Positions 1 to 5,364 of a stretch of DNA of 7,457 nt are shown piece after piece. Position numbers and translations under genes: made by a program. The notes under the pieces were generated by a model. The model had not been told where the DNA came from. It saw nothing but the letters and a program-made list of their open reading frames with translations, and ran no database searches. Positions within the stretch are counted from its first letter, which is position 1. Each line of letters begins with the position of its first letter. Origin of the DNA: Rubrivivax sp. (GTDB taxonomy: Bacteria; Pseudomonadota; Gammaproteobacteria; Burkholderiales; Burkholderiaceae_C); the NCBI GenBank assembly GCA_030693565.1, contig JAUYAJ010000550.1, positions 1 through 7,457 of the forward strand, in the 5' to 3' direction.

Positions 1-694
1 CCGCCGTGCCCTGGGCGCCGGCCGTGCTGGTCAGCACCTCGACCCAGGGCCAGCCGGCCGCCGGCGCCGCGCAGCGCGCCAAGCCGAGCGCGTTGCCACC
101 CGGCCAATCGCGCCAGCGCCGCAAGAGGCCTTGCTCGATCGCGGCCAGTGGCCCGGCGTCGCCGGCGTCGAAGGCGTCGATGCGGTGGCTGTGCGCCTTG
201 CGCAGCTCGGCGGCGCCGAACACACGCCCGCCCAGCACCGCCATGACGCCACGCGCGCCGGGCTCGCGCGCCAGCGTCACCGCGTCCAGCAGGTTCTGCG
301 GCCCGTCGGCCTGCAGCGAGGTCGCCGGGCGCATCGCCGCCGTCAACACCAGCGGCTTGGCCGGCGCCAGCACGCGGTGCAGGAAATACGCCGTCTCTTC
401 GAGCGTGTCGGTGCCATGGGTGACGACCACGCCGGCGACGTCGTCGCGCGCCAGATGGTGAGCCGCGCGCTGCGCCAGCCGCTGCCAGGTGTCGAAATCC
501 ATGTCCTTGCTGTCGAGCTGGGCGAGCTGTTCGCATTCCAGCGCCAGCGCGGCCAGCGGCGGCACCGCGGCCACCAATGCGTCGACACCGAGCTGCGCGG
601 CGCGGTAACCGACGTTGTCGGCCACGCTGGCCGCGCTGCCGGCGATGGTGCCGCCAGTGCCCAGGATCACGACGGTTTCGGCTTGGCTTTGCAT
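1..694 (-). CDS. L-asparaginase (bacterial type II-like fold), C-terminus cut off by the window edge
   Basis: Hydrolyses L-asparagine to aspartate and ammonia; no signal peptide is visible, so probably cytoplasmic. The frame is open from the ATG at 694 to the window edge, giving 231 residues of a family usually about 320-350 long; the small C-terminal domain is missing. The first active-site motif GTGGTIAG lies at residues 12-19 (nucleophile Thr13), with Tyr30 and Ser62 (in DSKDM) at the expected substrate-binding positions. The second motif, VVTHGTDTLEET, supplies Thr95 and Asp96. The conserved MRPATS...ADGP..NL block is at 121-135, and Lys166 completes the Thr-Asp-Lys set. A purine-rich ribosome site (AGAGAAG on the minus strand, 708-702) precedes the ATG by seven bases and overlaps the LexA box. 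The gene diverges from lexA. Whether it corresponds to ansA or ansB cannot be settled here: the motifs look type II but the export signal is absent. Confidence 0.93.
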   Translation of the reverse strand, partial: MQSQAETVVILGTGGTIAGSAASVADNVGYRAAQLGVDALVAAVPPLAALALECEQLAQLDSKDMDFDTWQRLAQRAAHHLARDDVAGVVVTHGTDTLEETAYFLHRVLAPAKPLVLTAAMRPATSLQADGPQNLLDAVTLAREPGARGVMAVLGGRVFGAAELRKAHSHRIDAFDAGDAGPLAAIEQGLLRRWRDWPGGNALGLARCAAPAAGWPWVEVLTSTAGAQGTA

Positions 695-705
695 TTTTGG
701 CTTCT

Positions 706-721
706 CTGGATGAAAATACAG
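706..721. promoter_or_regulatory. LexA (SOS) box, lexA autoregulatory operator
   Basis: CTGG-ATGAAAAT-ACAG matches the proteobacterial LexA box CTGT-N8-ACAG with one mismatch. Its centre is AT-rich, unlike the very GC-rich surroundings. It sits 60 bases before the lexA ATG, where an autoregulatory site is expected, and only 11 bases from the asparaginase start on the other strand, overlapping that gene's ribosome site by three bases. TACAGT at 717-722 could serve as a weak -10 element for lexA, but no clear -35 is seen. Confidence 0.75.
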
Positions 722-724
722 TGG

Positions 725-740
725 CTGGACACATCGCCAG
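725..740. promoter_or_regulatory. Possible second LexA-type palindrome
   Basis: CTGG-N8-CCAG has the same 16-base CTG-N10-CAG geometry as the LexA box at 706-721, beginning 19 bases after it. The outer letters are symmetric, but the centre (ACACATCG) is less AT-rich and the ACAG half is replaced by CCAG. It may be a weaker LexA site or a chance palindrome. Confidence 0.35.
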
Positions 741-741
741 C

Positions 742-757
742 CTGGTTGCATGACCAG
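742..757. promoter_or_regulatory. Possible third LexA-type palindrome
   Basis: CTGG-TTGCATGA-CCAG again has CTG-N10-CAG geometry. The arms are five bases (CTGGT/ACCAG), and it begins 17 bases after the second palindrome and ends 23 bases before the lexA start codon. It would lie in the lexA leader, where a bound repressor or an RNA hairpin could affect expression. Support is the repeated geometry only. Confidence 0.33.
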
Positions 758-780
758 CTGCCCTGCCAGGAGACCCCCGC

Positions 781-1470
781 ATGGATGAAGGCCCCAAGCT
801 CACCGCCCGCCAGCAACAGATCCTGGATCTGGTGCAAAGCGCCATCGAGCGCACCGGCGCGCCGCCGACGCGCGCCGAGATCGCCGCCGAACTGGGCTTT
901 CGCTCGGCCAATGCGGCCGAGGACCACCTGCAGGCGCTGGCGCGCAAAGGCGTCATCGAACTGATCGGCGGCACCTCGCGCGGCATCCGGCTGCAGTCTG
1001 ACACATTGCGCGCCCTCAACGCCCAGCGCAGCAAGCAGTACAGCCTGCCCTTGCCCGGGCTGGCGCAGCTGACGCTGCCGCTGGTCGGCCGCGTTGCCGC
1101 CGGCAGCCCGATCCTGGCCCAAGAGCATGTCGACCAGACCTATGTGCTCGAAGCGAGCTTGTTTCCGCGCCGGCCCGACTACCTGCTCAAGGTGCGCGGC
1201 ATGAGCATGCGCGACGCCGGCATCATGGACGGCGACCTGCTCGCGGTGCAAAAGACCCAGGAAGCCAAGAACGGCCAGATCGTCGTCGCCCGGCTCGGCG
1301 ACGAAGTCACCGTCAAGCGCCTGCGGCGCACCCGCAACAGCATCGAGCTGATCCCCGAGAACCCCGACTTCCAGACCATCGTCGTGCCCACCGACGGGCG
1401 CGACGGCGAGATCGCCTTCGAACTCGAAGGCATCGCCGTCGGCCTGATCCGCAACACCATGTTGATGTAG
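781..1470 (+). CDS. lexA: LexA repressor, SOS regulator with self-cleaving protease domain (S24)
   Basis: Represses DNA-damage genes; RecA filaments on single-stranded DNA trigger its self-cleavage. The 229-residue frame starts at an ATG eight bases after AGGAG (768-772). Residues 1-70 form the winged helix-turn-helix, including TRAEIAAELGF, NAAEDHLQALARKGVIE and SRGIRL, which closely match E. coli LexA. The C-terminal S24 domain has the Ala107-Gly108 cleavage bond (in VGRVAAGSP), Ser142 (in GMSMRDAGI) and Lys179 (in VTVKR), so all autolysis residues are present. The protein is 27 residues longer than E. coli LexA (202), with the extra length mainly in the linker around residues 72-100. A LexA box upstream indicates autoregulation. 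The next gene begins six bases after the stop, so the two are probably co-transcribed. Confidence 0.98.
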   Translation: MDEGPKLTARQQQILDLVQSAIERTGAPPTRAEIAAELGFRSANAAEDHLQALARKGVIELIGGTSRGIRLQSDTLRALNAQRSKQYSLPLPGLAQLTLPLVGRVAAGSPILAQEHVDQTYVLEASLFPRRPDYLLKVRGMSMRDAGIMDGDLLAVQKTQEAKNGQIVVARLGDEVTVKRLRRTRNSIELIPENPDFQTIVVPTDGRDGEIAFELEGIAVGLIRNTMLM

Positions 1471-1476
1471 CCGCCG

Positions 1477-1833
1477 ATGAAAACCGCGTCCCGTCTCGAA
1501 CCGCCGCGTGCGCTCAAGCCGCGCAAGGCCCGCCATGCCGGCGAGTGCGAGCAGCTCGAGCAGTTGCCCAACATCGGCCCCGCGCTGGCCGCCGACCTGC
1601 GCGGGCTTGGCGTCGAGCATCCCGGCCAACTGGTCGGCCGCGACGCCTTCCAGCTCTACCGCGGTCTGTGCCAGCAGACCGGCAAGCGCCAGGACCCCTG
1701 CGTGCTCGATACCTTCCTGGCCGCCACCGACTTCATGGGCGGCGCGCCGCCGCGGCCTTGGTGGACTTACACCGCCGAGCGCAAGTCCATCTACGGCGCG
1801 CTGGCGTCGCTGGCCGGCGCCGCAGCCGCCTGA
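1477..1833 (+). CDS. Cdd1-family helix-hairpin-helix protein, SOS-linked
   Basis: Small 118-residue protein that appears to belong to the Cdd1 family (Pfam 'Pathogenicity locus'), some members of which are labelled mitomycin resistance proteins; the biochemical role is not established. A helix-hairpin-helix DNA-binding motif is seen around residues 27-46 (LEQLPNIGPALAADLRGLGV). The C-terminal family signature runs from DPCVLDTF (73-80) to PWWTYTAERK (94-103). The N-terminal 22 residues are basic and probably disordered, and the C-terminus is alanine-rich. The ATG is the first start codon after the in-frame lexA stop six bases upstream, and no Shine-Dalgarno site precedes it, so ribosomes probably reach it by re-initiation after lexA. 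Sharing the LexA-controlled transcript points to a role in DNA repair or damage tolerance; that is inference. The family call is from memory of the signature and is fairly secure. Confidence 0.85.
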   Translation: MKTASRLEPPRALKPRKARHAGECEQLEQLPNIGPALAADLRGLGVEHPGQLVGRDAFQLYRGLCQQTGKRQDPCVLDTFLAATDFMGGAPPRPWWTYTAERKSIYGALASLAGAAAA

Positions 1834-1840
1834 GCGCCGC

Positions 1841-1890
1841 GCCGGCCCAGCGGGTCGGCCGGCACTGAACTGAAGGCCGAACGAGGCCTT
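1841..1890 (+). terminator. Candidate terminator hairpins after the lexA operon
   Basis: Two inverted repeats lie just after the stop at 1833. The first is GCCGGCC/GGCCGGC (1841-1847 and 1857-1863), seven perfect pairs with a nine-base loop. The second is AAGGCC/GGCCTT (1873-1878 and 1885-1890), six pairs with a six-base loop. Neither is followed by a T-run, so a standard intrinsic terminator is not shown; the position between two transcription units is the main support. Confidence 0.33.
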
Positions 1891-1946
1891 GTTCGCCGCA
1901 ATGCCACAGGCCAAGCGCCTGAACAATCGCTCAGGTTATCCAGCCT

Positions 1947-2384
1947 GTGTCCGATATCACGTTCATGTGGTCATTGCGTCAGTCATCACCCGGAGGTCGC
2001 CGCAGCACGCTGTCGGCACCGAGCAGCCTGCGCGTCGAGGTCTGCCCGCCGTCACTGCGCCACGCGCCGGTGTCGAGTTGGCAGCGCCTGATGTTCTGGC
2101 TGCTGGCGCCGGCGCCGCAAGACGTGGCGCCGCCGCTGAACCGTTTGCCGGCGGTTCGGGTCGACTTTGACGACTGCCTGTCCGATGTCGGCAACGCCGA
2201 CGGCCTGCGCCAGCGCATCGCCCTGGCGCGCTCGCTGCGCGAGCTCTGGCACCTGCGCGTCGAGGTCTACCGCCTGGTCGCCCTGCAGCACAGCCAGTTC
2301 GAGGCCGACCAGCGACTGGCCAACCTGAACCGCCACTTTCCCACCCGCGCTCCGCGCTCCGGCTTTACCCCTCTGGACGCATGA
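1947..2384 (+). CDS. Protein of unknown function (145 residues), first of a coupled pair
   Basis: I do not recognise a named function. The frame runs from a GTG at 1947; an ATG at 1965 is equally possible, and neither has a convincing ribosome site. A good GGAGG at 1992-1996 lies inside the frame but has no standard in-frame start after it. Residues 1-45 look poorly structured and rich in Ser, Arg and Pro. The C-terminal half (about 70-145) looks conserved-like: DFDDCLSDV, then amphipathic helices around RSLRELWHLRVEVYRLVA and QFEADQRLANLNRHF, then a PRSGF.PLD tail. I recall similar tails in uncharacterised Burkholderiales proteins, but this needs a search. No membrane segment or signal peptide is seen. 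The stop overlaps the next start (ATGA), so the two are translated together. G/C third-position bias fits a real gene. Confidence 0.75.
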   Translation: MSDITFMWSLRQSSPGGRRSTLSAPSSLRVEVCPPSLRHAPVSSWQRLMFWLLAPAPQDVAPPLNRLPAVRVDFDDCLSDVGNADGLRQRIALARSLRELWHLRVEVYRLVALQHSQFEADQRLANLNRHFPTRAPRSGFTPLDA

Positions 2385-2728
2385 TGCAGCCCAATACCCC
2401 CCGCCACTACGTCAGCTCGCCGGCTCTGCCCGGCGTCGGCTTGCCGCACGACCGCATGGCCAGGCTGGCGGCCCGCCAAGCCTTCGTCGAGCTCAAGCGC
2501 GACTTCATGGACGCGGTGGCCAAGTTGCCGCCGCCGAGCGGCGACTGGCTGCGCCAGCAAGTGCGCGGCGCCGAGGAACCCACCGACCTGTGGCTGCTGC
2601 GCGGGCCGGTGTTCGGCGCCCTGGCCGGCATCTGCCCGGTCAAGCGCAGCCAGCGCCAGCTGCTGCGACGCGGCCTGGACGCCTTGTTCCTCGACAGCGG
2701 CCCGGCCAGCGGCTTCTCGCCCTTCTGA
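2381..2728 (+). CDS. Protein of unknown function (115 residues), second of a coupled pair
   Basis: No function is recognised. The ATG at 2381 overlaps the stop of the preceding gene (ATGA, four-base overlap) and has no Shine-Dalgarno site of its own, so translation is probably coupled; an ATG follows immediately at 2384. The protein is basic and mostly helical in appearance: a proline-rich N-terminus (1-24), a helix-like RMARLAARQAFVELKRDFMDAVAKL (25-49, split by no obvious break), then SGDWLRQQVRGAEEPTDLW (53-71) and LLRGPVFGALAG (72-83). The single cysteine is Cys85, followed by a basic stretch (KRSQRQLLRRG) and a Gly/Ser/Phe tail. There is no signal peptide or clear membrane helix. It ends 27 bases before the convergent msrA stop, with no room for a long terminator. 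The coupled pair may act together, possibly as a complex; this is inference. Confidence 0.78.
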   Translation: MMQPNTPRHYVSSPALPGVGLPHDRMARLAARQAFVELKRDFMDAVAKLPPPSGDWLRQQVRGAEEPTDLWLLRGPVFGALAGICPVKRSQRQLLRRGLDALFLDSGPASGFSPF

Positions 2729-2755
2729 CCGCAGCGCTACAGGCGTCACAGGCGC

Positions 2756-3289
2756 TCAGACGGCGCGCAGGCGCGACTTGAAGATATGCCGGAACTTGGC
2801 CATCTTCGGGGCGATGACGGCGGCGCAATAACCCTGGTTCGGGTGCCGGGCGTAGTAGTGCTGGTGCTCGGCCTCGGCGCGCCAGTAGTTGTCGCAAGCC
2901 AGCACCTCGGTCACCACCTGCCCGCGGTAGATCGTGTCGACCTCGGCCCGCAACGCCAGCGCCAGCGCTTCCTGGCTGGCCTCGTGCCAGTAGATGCCCG
3001 AGCGGTATTGCGGACCGATGTCGTTGCCCTGGCGGTCTGGCGTCGTCGGGTCGTGGATGGCGAAGAAGATCTGCAGGATCTCGCGCAAGCCGATGCGCTC
3101 GGCGTCGAACTCGACGCGCACCACTTCGGCATGGCCGCTGTCGCCGTCGCAAACCTGGGCATAGCTGGGGTCGACGACATCGCCGTTGCAATAGCCCGAT
3201 TCGACCGCCAGCACGCCGTCGACTTGCTCGTACACCGCCTCCAGGCACCAGAAGCAGCCGCCACCCAGGGTGATGGACTGTGAATTCAT
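2756..3289 (-). CDS. msrA: Peptide methionine (S)-S-oxide reductase MsrA
   Basis: Reduces the S-epimer of methionine sulfoxide, free or in proteins, with electrons from thioredoxin; an antioxidant repair enzyme, here without an export signal and so cytoplasmic. It has 177 residues, normal for a single-domain MsrA. The signature GGGCFWCLEAV is at 9-19, with catalytic Cys12. Glu55 (in GHAEVV) and Asp90/Tyr95 (in DIGPQYRSGIY) match known substrate-binding residues. The C-terminal GYC (153-155) in NQGYCAAVIAPK carries the likely resolving Cys155. Further cysteines are at 15, 34, 47 and 132; Cys34 lies in GYCNG, where many homologues have GYxGG. GAGGAG (minus strand, 3302-3297) lies seven bases before the ATG and fixes the start. 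No MsrB domain or neighbour is present. It diverges from gcdH and converges with the coupled unknown pair. Confidence 0.97.
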   Translation of the reverse strand: MNSQSITLGGGCFWCLEAVYEQVDGVLAVESGYCNGDVVDPSYAQVCDGDSGHAEVVRVEFDAERIGLREILQIFFAIHDPTTPDRQGNDIGPQYRSGIYWHEASQEALALALRAEVDTIYRGQVVTEVLACDNYWRAEAEHQHYYARHPNQGYCAAVIAPKMAKFRHIFKSRLRAV

Positions 3290-3370
3290 CGTTTGACTCC
3301 TCGTTGATCAGGGCAAAGTCGCCGCTCGGCGGACGAACTTACACTCGCTGGATTATCCGGAGAGCTATAC

Positions 3371-4579
3371 ATGGCAACCAAATTCCAGTGGGATGACCCT
3401 TTCCAGTTCGACAGCCAGCTCAGCGACGACGAGCGCGCGGTGCGCGACGCCGCCCACACTTATTGCCAGGAGCGGCTGCAGACGCGGGTGCTGATGGCCG
3501 CGCGCCACGAGACCTTCGACCGCGAGATCATGAGCGAGATGGGCGCGCTCGGGCTGCTGGGCACCACCATCGACGGCTACGGCTGCGCCGGTCTCAACAG
3601 CGTCTGCTACGGCCTGGTGGCGCGCGAGGTCGAGCGCGTGGACTCCGGCTACCGCAGCGCGCTGAGCGTGCAGAGCTCGCTGGTGATGCACCCCATCCAC
3701 GCCTACGGCAGCGAAGCCCAGCGCCAGAAGTACCTGCCCAAGCTGGCCAGCGGCGAATGGGTGGGTTGCTTCGGCCTCACCGAGCCCAACCACGGCAGCG
3801 ACCCGGCCGGCATGCTGACGCGCGCGCGCCCGGCCACCGTCGACGGCGTCGAGGGCTACCGGCTCAAAGGCAGCAAGATGTGGATCACCAACTCGCCGAT
3901 CGCCGACGTCTTCATCGTCTGGGCCAAGCGGGTCGACCCCGATGGCGGCGTCGGCGGCCAGGAAAGCATCCGCGGCTTCATCCTCGACAAAGGCATGGCC
4001 GGTCTGAGCGCGCCCAAGATCGAAGGCAAGATGAGCTTGCGCGCCAGCATCACCGGCGAGATCGTGATGGACAACGTCTTCGTCCCCGAAGCCAACCTGC
4101 TGCCCAACGTCAGCGGCCTCAAAGGCCCGTTCGGCTGCCTGAACAAGGCGCGCTACGGCATCGCCTGGGGCGCGCTGGGCGCGGCCGAGTTCTGCTGGCA
4201 TGCAGCGCGCCAGTACACGCTCGACCGCCAGCAGTTCGGCCGCCCGCTGGCGGCCAACCAGCTGATCCAGAAGAAGCTCGCCGACATGCAGACCGAGATC
4301 ACGCTCGGCCTGCAGAGCGTGCTGCGCGTGGGCCGGCTGATGGACGAGGACCGGGCAGCGCCGGAGATGATCTCGCTGATCAAGCGCAACAGCTGCGGCA
4401 AGGCGCTGGACATCGCGCGCCAGGCGCGCGACATGCATGGTGGCAACGGCATTCACGATGAATACCACGTCATCCGCCACATGATCAACCTCGAAACGGT
4501 GAACACCTACGAAGGCACGCACGACGTTCACGCACTGATCCTGGGGCGCGCGCAGACCGGGTTGCAAGCCTTCTTCTGA
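3371..4579 (+). CDS. gcdH: Glutaryl-CoA dehydrogenase (FAD acyl-CoA dehydrogenase family)
   Basis: Oxidises and decarboxylates glutaryl-CoA to crotonyl-CoA in lysine, tryptophan and aromatic acid breakdown, passing electrons to ETF. The 402-residue protein is full length and cytoplasmic. The N-terminal helical domain holds Arg95 in YRSALSVQSSLVMHPI, a motif specific to glutaryl-CoA dehydrogenases that binds the substrate's free carboxylate. The acyl-CoA dehydrogenase signature GCFGLTEPNHGSDP is at 132-145 and KMWITNSP follows. The C-terminal helical domain has the FAD-contact stretch DRQQFGRPLAANQL, MHGGNGI, and the catalytic base Glu381 in NTYEGTHDVHALILG. GGAGAG (3359-3364) lies six bases before the ATG and supports this start. 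No other pathway gene, CoA transferase or LysR-type regulator is next to it in the window, so it seems to be a single-gene unit. Confidence 0.97.
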   Translation: MATKFQWDDPFQFDSQLSDDERAVRDAAHTYCQERLQTRVLMAARHETFDREIMSEMGALGLLGTTIDGYGCAGLNSVCYGLVAREVERVDSGYRSALSVQSSLVMHPIHAYGSEAQRQKYLPKLASGEWVGCFGLTEPNHGSDPAGMLTRARPATVDGVEGYRLKGSKMWITNSPIADVFIVWAKRVDPDGGVGGQESIRGFILDKGMAGLSAPKIEGKMSLRASITGEIVMDNVFVPEANLLPNVSGLKGPFGCLNKARYGIAWGALGAAEFCWHAARQYTLDRQQFGRPLAANQLIQKKLADMQTEITLGLQSVLRVGRLMDEDRAAPEMISLIKRNSCGKALDIARQARDMHGGNGIHDEYHVIRHMINLETVNTYEGTHDVHALILGRAQTGLQAFF

Positions 4580-4593
4580 CAGGCCGCGGCGGC

Positions 4594-4632
4594 GCCGGTG
4601 GCATGATGCCGGCCTCGCCGGAGTTCACCGGC
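4594..4632 (+). terminator. Twin small hairpins with identical stems after gcdH
   Basis: GCCGG/CCGGC pairs occur twice in a row: 4594-4598 with 4609-4613 (ten-base loop) and 4617-4621 with 4628-4632 (six-base loop). They fill the 64-base gap between gcdH and the next gene. There is no T-run, and the stems are short and easily formed by chance at this GC content, so a terminator role is only a candidate. Confidence 0.27.
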
Positions 4633-4639
4633 CCCCCGC

Positions 4640-4644
4640 AAGGA
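4640..4644 (+). promoter_or_regulatory. Ribosome binding site that decides the start of the next gene
   Basis: AAGGA ends five bases before the ATG at 4650. It overlaps another in-frame ATG at 4644, which has only a C-rich run upstream. The site therefore favours 4650 over 4644. Confidence 0.6.
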
Positions 4645-4649
4645 TGGAC

Positions 4650-5357
4650 ATGCAGTTTTCCCGACCCCGTCTCCAGCTCAGCATGATGGCCTTGTGCCTG
4701 GCCGCCGGCAGCGCCCTGGCGCAAACGCCCGCAGCCAAGGCGCCTGAAGCCCGAACCAATTCGCTTGGCAGCGGCAGCAGCAACACCAAGCTGCTGACGC
4801 GCGACGAGTTGCGCGCCTGTTTCGCCCAGCAGACCTCGATCAACAGCCGCCAGGCCGAGCTCGTCAGCCAGCGCACCGCGATGGACGCCGAGAAACTCGC
4901 CATCGGCCTGGAGCAGGACAGCGTGCGCGTCGAGCGTGATGCCGTGCAAAGTGCCCGCGCCAGCGCCGACAACCTGGCCACGCGCATGAAGGCCTTTTCG
5001 GCCCGCGCCGCCACCTGGACCCAGCGCGCCAAGGACTTCGCCGACGGCAAGCGCAGCGACCCGGCGGCCGACCGCGAGCGCGCCGAACTCGATGCCGAGC
5101 GCAAGGTGCTCCAGGCCGACCGCGAGGCCCTGGAGGGCGAGCGCAGCAGCTTGATGGCAACGGTCAACGAAGCGGTCGCCAAGTTCAACGCCCGCGCCAC
5201 CGCGCTCGACCAGAAGACCAACGACTGGAACGACCGCAACGCCAAGCTCGCCGACCGCAGCCGCACCCTGGCCGACGACCGCCAGGGCTGGGCCGGCGAC
5301 TGCGCCGACCGCCGCTACCGCGAAGATGACGAAGCGGCGATCCGCCGCGGCCAGTGA
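4650..5357 (+). CDS. Secreted coiled-coil protein of unknown function
   Basis: I recognise no function. With the start at 4650 the protein has 235 residues (an ATG at 4644 would add two). Residues 1-24 are a Sec-type signal peptide: basic start RPR, hydrophobic core SMMALCLAAG, and a cleavage site ALA|Q after residue 24. A low-complexity linker (25-47) follows. Residues about 60-132 and 140-214 are charged, Ala/Arg/Glu/Asp-rich and strongly helical, with repeated short blocks such as ERAELDAERKVL and DREALEGERSSL that suggest a coiled coil. A GKRSDPA segment (133-139) probably breaks it, allowing a helical hairpin. The mature protein has just two cysteines, Cys57 (in LRACFAQQ) and Cys218 (in GDCADRRYREDDE), at either end of the helical region. 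A periplasmic location is expected. It is followed seven bases later by a dcp-like peptidase in the same direction, so the two are probably co-transcribed. Confidence 0.85.
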   Translation: MQFSRPRLQLSMMALCLAAGSALAQTPAAKAPEARTNSLGSGSSNTKLLTRDELRACFAQQTSINSRQAELVSQRTAMDAEKLAIGLEQDSVRVERDAVQSARASADNLATRMKAFSARAATWTQRAKDFADGKRSDPAADRERAELDAERKVLQADREALEGERSSLMATVNEAVAKFNARATALDQKTNDWNDRNAKLADRSRTLADDRQGWAGDCADRRYREDDEAAIRRGQ

Positions 5358-5364
5358 GCATGAC

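Noticed and set aside
758..769. CTG-N6-CAG just before lexA as a fourth operator
   Set aside because: The spacing is six, not ten, so it does not fit LexA half-site geometry, and it overlaps the lexA ribosome site.
131..964. A 277-codon open frame on the plus strand opposite the asparaginase and running into lexA
   Set aside because: Arginine/alanine/glutamine-rich shadow; the minus strand encodes intact asparaginase active-site motifs, and the frame overlaps lexA in a different phase.
667..1926. A 419-codon open frame on the minus strand across lexA and the Cdd1-family gene
   Set aside because: Its translation is composition-driven and matches nothing I know, while the plus strand carries two recognisable proteins.
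2379..2387. GCATGATGC, which recurs at 4601-4609
   Set aside because: Nine bases only; one copy is set by the ATGA stop/start overlap, and the other lies between genes, so a shared function is unlikely.
3352..3381. Possible msrA promoter on the minus strand (GATAAT as -10, TTGGTT as -35, 18-base gap)
   Set aside because: The -35 matches only three of six positions and lies inside the gcdH start, so it is too weak to annotate.
3365..4567. A 400-codon open frame on the minus strand covering almost the whole of gcdH
   Set aside because: It mirrors a gene with strong G/C third-position bias, in which antisense stop codons are rare. Its translation is low-complexity (Ala, Val, His, Asp, Gln-rich), and gcdH has all its family motifs on the other strand.
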